DNA from: Diphasiastrum complanatum
Taxonomy: Eukaryota; Streptophyta; Lycopodiopsida; Lycopodiales; Lycopodiaceae
Direction: 5' to 3'
NCBI GenBank assembly: GCA_029204225.1
Contig: CM055106.1
Coordinates: 19,726,149 to 19,790,148 of the forward strand
DNA: 64,000 nt
Of this stretch, positions 1 through 11,473 are shown piece after piece. Both the position numbers and the translations under genes were made by a program. The first letter of the stretch is position 1; every line of letters starts with the position of its first letter. Under the pieces are notes generated by a model, which was not told the origin of the DNA, searched no databases, and saw nothing but the letters and a program-made list of their open reading frames with translations.

Positions 1-1426
1 CATCACACATGAATGAGCAAACTCACAAATACCATTATCCATCATCTTACATCCCGCTTGTTTTCTTTCTCATCATTTTCATGAAAATTTTGTGTCAACC
101 TCGCTTTTATAACCAAAGGCACGATCTTTCTCTCTAAAGAGCAGTATTGCTCCCACATGTTAATACACATCATTAACCAACTCCACTTTCCAAATAACCA
201 ATCTCAAATACATCAATTTCAACATCATTGTCCTATTTGTTAGTTTCACTCATGGTTGCAGCGAATCGCGATTCGCTGGCACTCACAATTCGCAGGGAGA
301 GTCGTTATTCAAAAAAAAATTCCCTAAGAGAGCTGTTTTCCAGCAGTAGGCCGCTCATGAGGGGTAAAACTTTTTCCAGATTTCTTGCTAGTTGGCGGAT
401 TGCGGTGGCCAACGCGCATCTACTCAACGATTCATAGGCACTGTGCACGGCGGCAATGGAGTTTGAGCTGCACGGGGCGAGAAATCAGCAAAAGAAACTT
501 TTTGGTGAGTTTAGGCTTCTCTTTTTGCAAACGGAGAGATTGAGCTGTAGGCAACAGATTTGGGTGGGTATTTGTTCTGGTGTGAATGTACTTGTATGAG
601 TGATATATGCATGTTATCAAGTGCTCTAGCCTTAGTTTTTTGAGATAGATATTGATTATCAATCTATGCTTGATCTTTGTGCAATCACCAAGTCTTAGGA
701 GATTGCACATCTTATCATTATGCTTCATCATTGTTGTTTGTGTTCTCTTTCATGTGTATGACTATTGTCTAACAACAATAGGAATCTTGTCTTGGGTAAT
801 TTGTATGAGCAAGTCGGTTTTTCTAACAGGGATACATCACAAGTTTTTGGAAGTTGCTTGCTATTTTTCAACTAGTATATTGTTTGCTAGAAACACTGCA
901 AAACTGCAGTTTGTTTGTTGGATTATCAAATGGAGAAGGTTCACTAGAGCTGCAAGGCAGATAGCTAATTGTGCGAAGAAGAACCACTCGCTGGAAATCA
1001 AAGTGCTTATTCACAAATTCAGATTAGTGAAGGTTAGTGCAAGTACATATCCATAGAGAAGTCTGAAGGAGCATATCTACACAGAACTTCAAGGCAGCTA
1101 TCAGGTTCATTGGAGAGTAGCAAATGTAGCTTGATTCATGGAGATCAGCATAAGCGCATAACAATTTTGTAGATCAATGGTGTCTAATGTAAACTTTCAA
1201 GAATTTGAGTGCATCAACAATTGTCAAGAGAAAGTCAGTCCATCTTATGAAGGTGCAACTAGCGGATGTCAATGTAGCCATCATTGCTGGATATTGTTCA
1301 TCAAGGCAACCAGCACAAGATTTACATCAGAACCAACGCACCGCTCAAGAAGCCAACATGGCATGTCAAGGAGTTATTTTGAAGAACTGTTTGTTGACTG
1401 GACAAAAGAATGTTTGCGGAGAACAA
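1..1426. other. Unannotated 5' flank
   Basis: I recognise no gene here. An ATG at 456 opens 17 codons that run into a consensus-like donor (GTGAGT at 505-510), which could be a short first exon, but no second exon fits. The open stretches at 652-1056 and 1177-1443 show no domain I know and lie in ordinary AT-rich sequence. The right edge abuts the LTR of element A. Confidence 0.3.
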
Positions 1427-1788
1427 TGCTAGGAACAGCGTAACCACGAGGAAGGTAAAGCAAGTCTAATCCACCCAGCCAATGCACTCTCTTATAGAAT
1501 GCCTCTCCTAGCCCAATGTGAGTTTGCATGCATGCAGTAGGTGGTAGTTGCTGCTAACACTCACCGTTCATGCTCCATGCATGGGTTACTGATGCATGCA
1601 AGGTCCCAATCCATTACTGAAGGACTGCATGGCCCTCTATTGTCATGCATGTGTCTCCATGGGCATTATTGGCCTTTAGACCAACTGCATGTATGCATGC
1701 ATGCCACTGACTCACACTGTCCTCTGCCTCCAGTGGTTAGCTGCACCTAGAAGTACTATTGGGTCGGTACTGTTACGGTCTCGTAACA
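1427..1788 (-). repeat. 3' LTR of element A
   Basis: This 362-bp LTR on the minus strand starts TGTTACGAGAC at 1788 and ends in CA at 1427. Its outer end aligns with the 5' LTR stub at 3707-3762 and its whole length with the LTR at 30,750-31,107 (shared CTCCTAGCCCA block and the CTCGTAACA end). It is rich in TGCATG repeats between 1525 and 1710. Confidence 0.85.
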
Positions 1789-1803
1789 CTCCCTCCCCCT
1801 TAA
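1789..1803 (-). promoter_or_regulatory. Polypurine tract of element A
   Basis: Read on the minus strand this is a run of AAGGGGGAGGGAG type directly before the LTR start TGTTACG, the expected position for second-strand priming. The same tract and spacing recur before the LTR at 31,107. Confidence 0.8.
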
Positions 1804-1849
1804 GAATTGTCTTGGTCCTCTAAAATTTGGATACATAATACAATTGTCG

Positions 1850-1942
1850 AAGTATGCTACTTTTTTCCCAAGTGGCATTCTCAACTGGCTGATCCTTCCA
1901 CTTGATTAAATATTCCTGATATAGGGTATGACATGTCAACAT
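1850..1942 (-). pseudogene. Chromodomain remnant of element A
   Basis: Minus-strand translation gives a chromodomain-like stretch with the core YLIKWKDQPVENATWE, which closely matches the chromodomain of element D. In chromoviruses this domain is the C-terminal end of integrase and steers insertion to chromatin marks. Here it directly follows gag because the pol region between them is deleted, so it cannot act as part of an integrase. Confidence 0.7.
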
Positions 1943-2612
1943 AGTTGTTCTTGTTTAGCTTTTTCGTAGTCTTCTGTTTTCAACAGTTGAATTATTGCAA
2001 AGCATTTCTGAGGCCCTTCATTCTGGTTGGATTTATCAAATTTCTTTCTTTTAAAAACGTTCTTCTTAAGTGGGGAAGTTGTCTGAGAAGGCTGCTCAGA
2101 TCTAGGTTGTTCGGCCTGCCGTCTGCCCACTGAATAATCATAGATTTGGGCAAACTTAATAACCTGTTCAAGAGCAGTAGGCGAGCTTTGCTGAACTTCA
2201 ACCTTGTATTCATCTTGGAGCCCACGGACAAAGCCCCTGACTTTCTGATAGTCATCTACATTTTTAAGCTTAAGAATGGATTCCCTATATTGAGACATAT
2301 ACTAGGTTAGGGACTTGTCCATGACTAACCTCTCCCGAGCTTCCCAAGCCCTATGAAGTTTGTTGGCAGGCAAGAACTCTCATAGGAAAGCGTCCTCGGA
2401 AGCCTTCCATGACTAGGGTGTTTGCCCAGTCTCCTAGAGGTTCAACCACCACTTGTAGGCCATAGGACTTAGGAATAGGCTAGCTTCTAAGGCTTGCAAG
2501 TGGTCGGGTGTTTGTTTCAATGCATGTATGTTCTTCCACTTGCTAAGGAAAGTTTGAAGTATGTTTGTGTTTCTGTCCTTTTCTTCCCCATTAAAAATTG
2601 GCGGTTTTAAGT
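1943..2612 (-). pseudogene. Gag remnant of element A
   Basis: Minus-strand translation gives a retrotransposon Gag core (capsid-like). Visible pieces in order are PIFNGEE near 2600, LSKWKN, an MAYKWWLNL block, EFLPANKLHRAWEARERL, and a last open stretch (1936-2298) beginning MSQYRESILKLKN and including VRGLQDEYKVEVQQ. Four in-frame stops interrupt the first half, each explicable as Gln CAG to TAG or Arg CGA to TGA. Gag would build the cytoplasmic virus-like particle. The usual zinc knuckle is not found, and the frame ends within a few codons of the chromodomain remnant, which marks the deletion of pol. Confidence 0.75.
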
Positions 2613-3693
2613 CTTTAAATATGCTAGGGGCATTCTGATATCTCCTGAATGAGTGGGAACTGTGGGAGCTACGGGTAACTGAGATGCGTTGGGAATTGAA
2701 GCCTGGTGTTCAAACCGGAGCTATAGCTGGAGCTGAAGGAGTAAAAGTTACTAGACTAGCAAACAAACGTTTGGAGTCAACAAACGATTTATCTTGTTTA
2801 GTTCGCATGTTGGGTAAAGTATGTTTTAAATTTGTTACTTCAGTCTGTAACTATTCATAATGTTCTTTAGACACAAATTCGTCTGTGTTAAACATCTCAT
2901 ACTCCTCATCTATGTCCAGTGCAGTTTTCCCTTTCTGAAAAGGAATGGCTTCTTCTTCAAGCTCGTCGATGGCTCTTCCTGGGGAAATCAGATTTTCCTA
3001 GGGAGTTGTCATGTCAGGGTTCAAAGAGGAAGCTAAAAACGTAAAGCAAACAAAAAGAAGAAAGGACAAGGACTTAGCTCTGATTTTAAGCCCACTCGCA
3101 ATGGAACCACAAGAATCTGCCCTTAGCTCCTTCGAACGGTTATAGAACGGACAACTTCACCGCAACTTCGCTCCTTGACTGCGGCTTGTTGGAACAAGGG
3201 CTTCACTGCAACATGCAATAAGTTTCCGATGGCGGAAAGTGGAATCCAATGAAGTATAAATCTGTCAGCCAGCTGAAAGGCGTTGAAAATAACCTTCCTT
3301 AAGACTCAAGAGCGCTGAAGGAGGCTGGAGTAAATGCGCCTAAACCACTTCCAAAAATACGCTAGAGAGTGCTTTCAGAAGTTTGCTAGTTCTGCCAAGA
3401 ATGGCCACCTTGACATGCGTTGGCACTTGCTCTGAAACCTGTCAGAAAGTTGAAGAAAGGGTGCAATGGTTCTACTGGAAATAATGCGCTTCTGCAGCCA
3501 AATACCTCTGATTTTCATGCAAAATTGTGCAATTCCCACTAAACCTTGCGCTGGAACTCAGACTCTAGGAAACTGAAACAATCTGATCCATATTGCACTT
3601 TAGGCTTTCTTCCAAGAGCTCACTCCCTCAGGAAAGATGGCTGACCCCCAATCGTGGAGAAACTCACTACCACAAATATGATCTAGTGGCTTG
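2613..3693 (-). other. 5' leader of element A
   Basis: This is sequence between the primer-binding site and the readable gag core. The part nearest gag may encode a degraded Gag N-terminus, since scattered acidic stretches occur on the minus strand near 2880-3000, but no continuous frame survives. Nothing else is recognised. Confidence 0.5.
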
Positions 3694-3705
3694 GCTTTGA
3701 TACCA
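3694..3705 (-). promoter_or_regulatory. tRNA primer-binding site of element A
   Basis: The minus strand reads TGGTATCAAAGC, one base from TGGTATCAGAGC, the complement of the initiator methionine tRNA 3' end. It lies one base inside the CA end of the 5' LTR stub at 3707. Confidence 0.85.
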
Positions 3706-3706
3706 A

Positions 3707-3762
3707 TGTTATGAACAGCGTAACGACGAGGAAGGCAAAGCTAGTCTCATCCATCCAGTAGA
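3707..3762 (-). repeat. Truncated 5' LTR of element A
   Basis: Only about 55 bp remain of the inner end of the 5' LTR. They match the 1427-1482 end of the 3' LTR with scattered differences. Beyond about 3762 the match stops abruptly. Confidence 0.75.
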
Positions 3763-4003
3763 TCACAACAAACCTTTTTGTCAAACTACTGTAGATGTTT
3801 ACCAATCGTATCATCCATTAGTTAAAAAGACGTAAAGCTTCTACACATGCTGGACCTTCCAAAAGAAATTTCAAGTAGAAACAAAAAACTCTAAAGGTTA
3901 AACTGAGCCTGCAAACCTCCAGATAAGTTTTAACGACGCCAAAATGTATATACATAGGCAGTGCCAGGCCAATGCAATAATATATTTTCTGCTAAGAACA
4001 AAG

Positions 4004-4441
4004 TTAGGTCTGGAACGAGCTTGGTGACAAGCACAGCACTATTCCCAAAACGATAAGGAATAAACCAAAGAGAGTGTGTGAGATCCGAGAGCGCTCCCCC
4101 AAAGCCGCCCCGGCCACGGCGGTCATGGCGAAGGTGGTGGCATTGGTGACAGGCACTGCCAGGGAAAGCGGACTGTCGCCAAGCTTCACAAAGAAAAGCA
4201 GTGATGCGGAAAGATTGAGAGCAAAGGGGATGGAGTATTGCCACACTGCAAGAAGGCTTATCCACTCCTGCACCGCAGCGGCCAGCCAAAAGCTTCTATC
4301 GGCAGACGAAGATCCTCCCAGGCGCTCCTCCTGCTTCTGCTGCTGCTGCTTCTTACGATCCAGAATGAGGGTACCTCGCTTCATGAGAGCATTTGTAATG
4401 CCCCAGACAGTGCCAGTTACAACCATCCACATATATCCCAT
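4004..4441 (-). CDS. TMEM234: TMEM234-like four-helix membrane protein
   Basis: A complete 145-residue reading frame without introns. It resembles the TMEM234 (UPF0546) family, small relatives of drug/metabolite transporters whose function is poorly known. Seen: helix 1 at residues 2-20 with the family signature VWGITNALMKRG; a basic, Gln-rich loop (30-45); helix 2 around 60-85; helix 3 around 92-115 with LAVPVTNATT and ending ALGE, the best conserved block of the family; helix 4 around 122-142 ending LCLSP. Length is normal for the family. The first Met gives the complete first helix, and a telo-box lies 13 bases upstream. The gene sits between elements A and the copia relic. Absence of introns could mean a retrocopy, but the frame is undamaged in a window of decayed genes, which suggests selection. 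Confidence 0.8.
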   Translation of the reverse strand: MGYMWMVVTGTVWGITNALMKRGTLILDRKKQQQQKQEERLGGSSSADRSFWLAAAVQEWISLLAVWQYSIPFALNLSASLLFFVKLGDSPLSLAVPVTNATTFAMTAVAGAALGERSRISHTLFGLFLIVLGIVLCLSPSSFQT

Positions 4442-4453
4442 AGCTCTTTGGCA

Positions 4454-4463
4454 TTTAGGGTTT
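4454..4463 (-). promoter_or_regulatory. Telo-box upstream of TMEM234-like gene
   Basis: The minus strand reads AAACCCTAAA, the plant telo-box found near transcription starts and in 5' leaders of housekeeping genes. It ends 13 bases before the start codon. A near copy (AAAACCTAAAATC) lies about 15 bases further upstream. Confidence 0.6.
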
Positions 4464-4639
4464 TAGCACAGATTTTAGGTTTTGTTTCCCATGAGTTGGA
4501 AAGGACTATTTTTTCAACCTTGTGAAGATCCATATGATTATTTGAAAGAACTTGATGTGTCTCTTCTAGGTGAGTTAATGTTGAAATTTTCTTTTTCTTG
4601 TCATTTTGAATTCCGACTTTTTTTTCCCAAAAAAGAAAA

Positions 4640-5645
4640 AAATCTGCAAGTCCCACATGTTTCCAATTGGCTTCTTATCATGTGAGAGTTTCCAAGCGTT
4701 ACAGAGTCCAATTTTTTTTCCATTGCATTACACCATATTTCGCTATCTTTCACTTCCTTAAAAGAAGATGGCTCATTTCTTTGTATGATGCTAGACATCA
4801 ATGCATAGGTCTTTTGAAACGTAATAGGAGTTTTCTTCTCTCTTGCAAATCTTTGTATCTCTCCCTCCTTACTTGGCTCTAGTAAGTTTATCTCCATGTC
4901 ATCCATAAGCTTCTTGTACCACTTAGGCACCTTATGGGTAGGAGATCTATTTCCAAGAGATTACATATCCCATGGAGTATATGTCGTGTACTTCTAGTAC
5001 ATCATCACTCATAAATGCATTATAATATCCAATGTAAGCTTTGTTGGGCCCAAAATGAATTATTAGCCTTAAGAATAAAGTGGCTCTCTCTCTAGAAAAT
5101 GTATTTAAATAAGGATAACATGCCAAGAGAGGCCCAAGTTCACTTAATAGGTCTCAACAATGGCTAATTTTATGAGTTAAGCTAGGGGCTTTGTCTTAAG
5201 TAGGCAAGTGACACCATTTTGGAGATCTTTTGGCACATTTGTAGATTGAGAGAACTTGAAGCTTCATCCTTTGTGAATGTGAGCCTTGGGATTGGATCTT
5301 GCTAGGTCTCATGTGTCTCATCACATAAATTTTTGTATTTCACGTACTCCATAACGGAAATCTATATCTTTTTAGCTTCATTTTTGTATGAGCTTTGTTT
5401 CAACTTATGATTATTTGCTTATCTTTGATTCTCTTCAAGATAGATGTGATGGCTTCCTCTTTTTCTTAGCTTGCTTGGCTTTGATTGAGAGATTTCTCAC
5501 ATGGCAATATCTTTTGTTTTTTATTTTTACCAATCACATTGTCTTTGACTGAGCCTTTGGTCATTTCTCATTATGAGTTTCTTCATGTGGTGTAGTCTCT
5601 TCATTATCAATTCCACTTGACTCATCAGGGTCCTCTAATAAAGGT
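4640..5645 (-). pseudogene. Ty1/copia pol relic (IN-RT junction)
   Basis: Minus-strand remains of a copia polyprotein. Seen: around 5590-5640 an acidic linker with DPDESSGIDNEETTPHEE, typical of the region between integrase and RT; around 4700-4850 the start of the RT domain with YALMSSIIQRNEPSSFKEV, then SEIWCNAMEKKLDS, matching the copia motif in which EPSSFEEA is followed by W..AM.EE. The catalytic RT blocks and RNase H are missing. No LTRs are seen. The relic stops about 200 bp upstream of the TMEM234-like start. Assignment to copia rests on recalled family motifs. Confidence 0.65.
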
Positions 5646-6240
5646 AACTGAGTCTTAGACCTTGTTCCAAATTGAAGCATCATTTTCAAATTATGCAAGA
5701 CAAAGATTTTGCTTTGAAAATACTCCTTACTGTCTTAAAAGGCTTCCTACAAATTGTCTTTTTTTAAAATCACCTCTATTTGTAACGTACTTTTAATTTC
5801 AAAGTTTTTTTCTCCATGTGTAGCCAAATGTGTATGAATTTTTCCTATCTAATAACAATTGTGATACAATACTATTCTCCATATGATTTTATCATTCTAT
5901 TTTGTGTTTCTGCCTAGTTTTCTTGAAATAAACACTAGAGGGACAATTTTTTCTAACTATAAGGTGGCCCTTAAGAATCCAACTTGAATTTCACAATGGA
6001 ATTTTTTAAAGAAAAAATGCTTGGTTCTACACTTCAAAGCTTCAAAATTGTAGTTTTTGATTTTTGTAGAAAGCAATCCTTGCCACAGATTATCATCTGA
6101 CACTTGTCCTAGGCCCTGCCAAATGGTTGGTTGTGATTGGATGCACACCCACTTCTTAGATGCTCAAGGGAGGGTCATCACTCCAAAACGCTAGGCAAAA
6201 ACCACATCTTGTTGCATGACCCAAGAGGTGGCCACTCATG

Positions 6241-6242
<2 letters not shown>
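5646..6242. other. Unannotated stretch
   Basis: AT-rich sequence between the copia relic and a GA microsatellite. Short open frames such as 5957-6148 minus show no known motif. It may be further degraded copia sequence. Confidence 0.3.

Positions 6243-6298
<56 letters not shown>
6243..6298. repeat. (GA)n microsatellite
   Basis: Pure GA dinucleotide run of about 56 bp. A second short GA run at 6749-6761 is the insertion target of element B. Confidence 0.95.
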
Positions 6299-6300
<2 letters not shown>

Positions 6301-6761
6301 TACTTACATGTAAGAGTGAAAAAAACCAACAAAGTTGTAGAGATTTTAACTTACCAAGATGTCGTGAAATCGTTGTCTAGTAGGGCATGAACCTTTTCTA
6401 GGAAGTGTAGCTTGGCAAAGATAGGAAGAGAGTAGAGAAGAGAAGATGGATGAAGAATGGCTATGCATTACGTCATGTATAAATAGCCATTGTTTTCTCT
6501 ATTAGGTCAACATAGGTGACTTGTAGAAGAAGCAACCCAGTAACTTGTGGAAGAAGCCAGCGTTTTTGTCCATTGGATCATGTGCTTTAGATCTTGACCA
6601 TTGAATGTAAACCATATGGAACTAGAAGATGTGCTTAAGCTTTTTTTTAAAAAAACAGTTTTTTCAAAGCAATCTTTGAAGTGTCAACCATAAGTGCCAT
6701 AAAAAATTTTAATATAGGTAAAGTGGGATAACATCAGAAACTATCCATGAGAGAGAGAGAG

Positions 6762-7239
6762 TGTTATGGCCATATTTGATTAAGGACTTGGAATAGTCCT
6801 AATATGGTAGACCGGCCCTCCAGTACTTGAGATGATTGGTCACGCCAAGATTTAATTCCATGTTGAGGCTTGTTTGTGACTAATTACCTTGAGAGGACCC
6901 AGACACTCTAATTACATATGGAGTATTATTGCATGTACGTGTGATAGATATAGGCAGGAGGACTGCATGAAGAGTTGTGATCTATTTATAGTTGACCTGC
7001 ATGGGGGTTGCATGGTTTCATGCACAGGACTCTATTCTCTATATAATGAGGTGGGGATTCTCCCGTCGACATATTGGATTTAGGTCACCAGTTTCTCTCT
7101 TCCCCTCTTGCTTCACATGGCATGGCTTGGGGGCTAGATCCAAGTTTGATCTAGGATTGGTTGGGCGGTTTGGCTCCATAGTCTCTCTTATTGTGTTCTC
7201 CTATCCTCATCTTAGAGGCAATCCTTTAGGGTCTTTACA
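6762..7239 (+). repeat. 5' LTR of element B
   Basis: 478-bp LTR starting TGTTATGGCC and ending TTTACA. A TATA-like TATATAA lies at 7040-7046, suitable for the element promoter. The right LTR matches over its whole length with scattered substitutions. Confidence 0.9.
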
Positions 7240-7240
7240 T

Positions 7241-7252
7241 TGGTATCAGAGC
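7241..7252 (+). promoter_or_regulatory. tRNA-iMet primer-binding site of element B
   Basis: TGGTATCAGAGC, an exact match to the complement of the initiator methionine tRNA end, one base after the 5' LTR. Confidence 0.95.
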
Positions 7253-10200
7253 CCGGCTAAGATGTGGTCTTGGATAGGATGGAGACAAGCCTACATCGAT
7301 TTGGAAGTTGAAGCGCTTGGATTTACATCCCGGTTGGAGTGCTATTTTTCTCAAGGGAATTATGGAGTTGGATTCACAAATTCTGGATAAGTAGCATACT
7401 TTTTGAAATTATGGTAGAGTGTAATTCTACATGGGTTTCTGGGTAAAAAAATGCTGCGAATTTGTAGGAATCTAGATGCAATTTCATGATTTCTTGGGGA
7501 AGCTTTCAAATTGTGTTGTGTGATTTGCAATGGTTGATTTAGTTACTTATTTCATTGCTGGATTTCGCTCAGCTAAAGTTTGTACGTAGCATGTATCAGT
7601 CCACAATGTACTGAATCTGCTTGTTTTGTTCAAGTTCATAGATAATTGATTGTAAATCAATATGTCCAGTTTGTATGGACTGTTGGGAACATAAGCGCTT
7701 GATTCCAATTATAGCATGCAGTGGATTAGGGATTTTTTTTAATTAAGTCCTTCTGTAAACCTACATGTTGGAATTGCAGTCTGCTAATACTTGATTTTGA
7801 GATGAAATAAAGCTATGAAAGTAAGTTTAGATCAATCGTCGTCTTTGGACTACTGTTCCCTGCAGTGTTAGAAGAGCAGTAACCATGACAGAGAACCACT
7901 GGCCTTTCCCAAAAATCCAGAATAGTTGTTAAAAGATTGTCACAGCTGGGTTATGTCCTGACGTGGTTTCTCAGAGAATCAATCTGCATGCTATGTGATT
8001 GATAGAAAACAACTGAGGGAATAAGCATTGTGGGTCTTAGTGAAAAACCTATCAGGAACTCTAACCACGGTCCAACATTTTGATACCTATCGTGGAGTCC
8101 TCTGTTCGGAATCTACCTGGACTTGATAGTTGTTGGAATGCTTCAAGATGAATGTGTGTAGGTTGTTGGATTGTTGGAATGATACACAGAGTTGAGTAAT
8201 CAGATGTGAAGGAGATGACTTTGTGAGAACTAAGTCATTAAACCTCCATTCCTCGCTTTCATTCAATCTGACGGCTATCGCTCTCTTTTTTATGCAAGCA
8301 GTGTTGAATCCTTGATTCCTATTAGAGTGCGAGGGCTGGAGGTGAAAGATTGATGGTTGTCAGCAGCGAAGAGCTCATGGATTCATTCATTTGGTGAGCC
8401 ATAGGAGGCCAAAAATGAGCGCGATCTAGGCTCCTATCCCTGCCTGAAGTCTCTTTGTCTCCCGATTGTTGATGATCGCGTTGTCACAAGTAAATTGAGG
8501 GAGCCTAAAAGCTCGAGGTAGTGAGAAGAGGAGGGGCTCGCAACCTACTATGTGGATGAGCCGAGCAGCCATCACGACTGTGGCCACCAGGATGTTGAAG
8601 TAAGCCTTTTGGAAAAGGAACCCTTAAGGTTTACTTAATCTTGCAAACCTTGAAAAAAGTTTGGCCTTGCAAGAATTTTTCTTTTTTGGAAATAAGGTTT
8701 CTTGATACATGACGGGTGACCATAGGCTTTTAAAGTTTTGACTGTAGTAACTTTGATCATGGTTTGAAATGAGATTTCCGAATTTAAGTTACTAGCACCT
8801 AGTTAGGTGGAATTTTGGGTTCCTGGTGCTTAGTTTCAAAATTTAAACCTTGGTTTGAATATTGCTTCCTGAATAGGGAAATGCCTAGGAACAATATGGT
8901 GTGTATTAAGATCTTATTTGTTGGTTAATTGGCTTACATTAGAAACTATTGATAAGCCCATATTTTGTGTGGAACTTTGGTACTATTGGATCTTTGGTCA
9001 AGCTGTAATAATCGATTTTTGGGAATAAGCTTTTTTAAGTCGATCTTATAGTTCTTAAGCATATACCTGGTGTAGGAATTCGATTCCTTGGTATTATGCA
9101 TGTTAAACCATTTAACTCTAGAGTATTGTTACTCCCAATAAATGCAGTTAAATCATGTTTTTTCGGTTTTCTCTTTTTCAAATCGGTGGAACATCGATCA
9201 GTTGGTTATAGTCTTTTTAATGATTTTGGTCATTAAAATTGAACAAACCAAAGCTTTTGAGATACTTGTTAAATAATTAATGGAAGAAAATTCATGGTAT
9301 TTGGAGTTAACAATACTTTGTTACCTCCAATACTCACTCCAAATAATTTTGTTGATGAAAATTCATTTCATCGACAAAATTATTTGGAGTGAGTACAGTG
9401 TAGACAGTACCCAAATCCCTTATTTTCCATTAATTACAGATAACTTTAATGAAGTAATTCTTAAGCCAGTAAGTGAAAGGGAGAACAGTCCAATTTTATT
9501 GGAAAAATTGTAATAATAGGAATTAATAAAAAACTGATTTCATTTCCAGTTAAATCCTATGGTGAATTATATTCAAAATATCAGACTAGTAGTGTTTTCA
9601 TACTAGTAGATGATTTTTGGTATATCAATTATTCAGCCCGGATATAGGATAGAAATGAAATTATTTCAGACTTTTTTCCTACAATAATTGATTTTAAACA
9701 TTTATGAATGTCGTTACATCTTCTTAGTACCTTCTTAGCTGAAATAGATTTTCAGGGAACTGAAAATTCTAAGGAGGGAAGAAGAGTAGACATTAGTGGT
9801 AGTAAGTGTGATGGGAAAATGTATTTCGTAGTTAGGATTTTGGTAATCCTAGTAAATAATTGCTTCATACCGGATATTAATTTCCTAGATTAAATTCATT
9901 CAGTTGAATTCATAATTGATATCTTTGTAACCATTGAGTTAACCGCAGTTTTAGATGTCAATTGTGATGTTAGAAGTAGAATCTGATACATGGATTACAT
10001 TGAATCTATTAATTTGATAGAAGCTCTTGGATCAAGGGGGATTTGAAGCTTATCGTTGACCAGAAAGGATCAGAATGTAATGTGGAACTATGTTAATTCT
10101 TCTGTTTAAGTCACATGATTAGATGTGGATTTGCAGTATCCATCTGATAAGCTTGCAAATCATCTGAATAAATGGATTCTCCAGTGTTTGGGAACAACAG

Positions 10201-11468
10201 ATAATATCCTATAGTGATTATAGGACGGCTAGATGATCAATGGATCTCTAGAATTTCAGATAAGGCGGTTAAGGGTTTTTTGAAAAGAAAAGCTGATGGT
10301 ATGGAACATCGATAATTTTGGAAAGGAAAGTCTAGGATTGTTACGATTTGATGATCAATGGTGTGTTTTAGTACCTAGTCGCGATATGGGAAAAAGATAA
10401 CTGTTTGATCAAATATGGGGTATTTTGGAAAATCTTGAGGTTTAATCTAGATCCCAATGTGGTATCTCATTATTTACAAAATCATAGGCCCTCAAATCTA
10501 TTTCTCGTTTTCTTTATTAATCCTTACTTCTTAGTAATTTCTTGAATATAAGACATGAGACTAGTTTATATGAATTCTTTCTAACATGAAGTTATTCTTC
10601 TGAAAGACTGTTATGTCATATAAATTACTACTTGTGTGAATAGACTTGAAATTCGGATAAATTCTGAAGTTAAAGTGTTTCAATTTTTTAAACCTTGATT
10701 ATCTCTTTGTGCATAAATGGATTTCGATGGAATGGTAGTTTCTATCACTCGGGTTGAGAATATTTGAAGGAAAAGTTCTGTTTGTAATAGAGTGAATCTT
10801 TTAGTGGAAGCACTTATTACTAACTTTTTTTGGATTTAAATATTTGCATATATCATTTTTCCAGTTAACTTTTATTGAAATTTATAATTTCTTTAAAAGG
10901 AGGGGTGAAGTGGTGGGATAAAATTCTATTTGGGAATCTGTAGGTTGCATAGTTTTTTGGAAGAGAACCAACTGTGGTATAGAAAATGAGATTTGGTCTG
11001 AAAGTATTTTCGGATAGATTTAGAGTAAGATACCTAATTGGAACTCTTCAAACAAGAGGAATTCTGTAGAAATTGTGTGGACAATCTGGATCTAGAACAG
11101 GTTTGAAATTTGAATCATTATCCATAAGTAGTGTAGTAAAAGGTCAAAGGTTACTAATTCCATTTTGATTGGAATAGAAGTAAGTTTGATCAAAATTTAA
11201 GTCTGAGAGTTTTTATATTGGATCAACCTAATCTTAGTTTTAGTACTAGGATCAAAGAAGGGTTGATTGAATGAAAGAAATTATGCTATTAGAGGAAATT
11301 GGACTGGAAAATTGCTGAGAGGAAATGTTATTTGTCTCAGAGATTTGTCTGGATATGTTATTTACTCATGAGAATTAGAAAATCTTTTGTAGCCGAGTTA
11401 CAAGATTCTCAGTGAGATATGTGAGTAACATATGTGGGTTCTAGAGGAATCTGCCAGATAAAAATGTG
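7253..11468 (+). other. Left internal part of element B
   Basis: No coding motif is seen in 4.2 kb. Open frames such as 9280-9513 and 9708-9893 are short, AT-driven and without known domains. A long near-perfect hairpin sits at 9331-9395. Confidence 0.6.
9331..9395. repeat. 30-bp near-perfect hairpin
   Basis: Arms 9331-9360 and 9366-9395 pair over 30 bases with a single mismatch around 9373 and a 5-base loop. The arm begins TACTCACTCC and the other ends GGAGTGAGTA. No further terminal repeats or target duplication extend it. Its origin could be a tiny foldback insertion or a local inverted duplication inside element B. Confidence 0.9.
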
Positions 11469-11473
11469 TTTAT
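11469..11473. repeat. Target-site duplication of element C, left
   Basis: TTTAT, repeated exactly at 21,437-21,441 after the right LTR. Confidence 0.95.

Larger units (their letters stand above)
1427..3762 (-). mobile_element. Element A: deleted Ty3/gypsy chromovirus
   Basis: This is a minus-strand LTR retrotransposon reduced to about 2.3 kb. Seen in sequence: a full 3' LTR (1427-1788), a polypurine tract, a chromodomain remnant, a gag remnant, a primer-binding site and about 55 bp of the 5' LTR. Protease, RT, RNase H and most of integrase are absent, so the chromodomain reading frame sits directly after gag. The LTR is homologous to that of element D (30,750-31,107), so both belong to one chromovirus family. 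The truncated 5' LTR ends near 3762, where the flank of the TMEM234 gene begins. No target-site duplication can be read because the right end is broken. Confidence 0.85.

Noticed and set aside
456-510. Possible short first exon with a GTGAGT donor
   Set aside because: No second exon or family match could be found; a 49-base frame with a donor is expected by chance.
652-1056. 134-codon open frame on the plus strand
   Set aside because: Hydrophobic, Cys-rich, with no known motif and no transposon signature; likely a chance frame.
3930-4289. 119-codon frame overlapping the TMEM234-like gene on the same strand
   Set aside because: It is a shifted-frame shadow; the frame at 4004-4441 has the family motifs and membrane helices.
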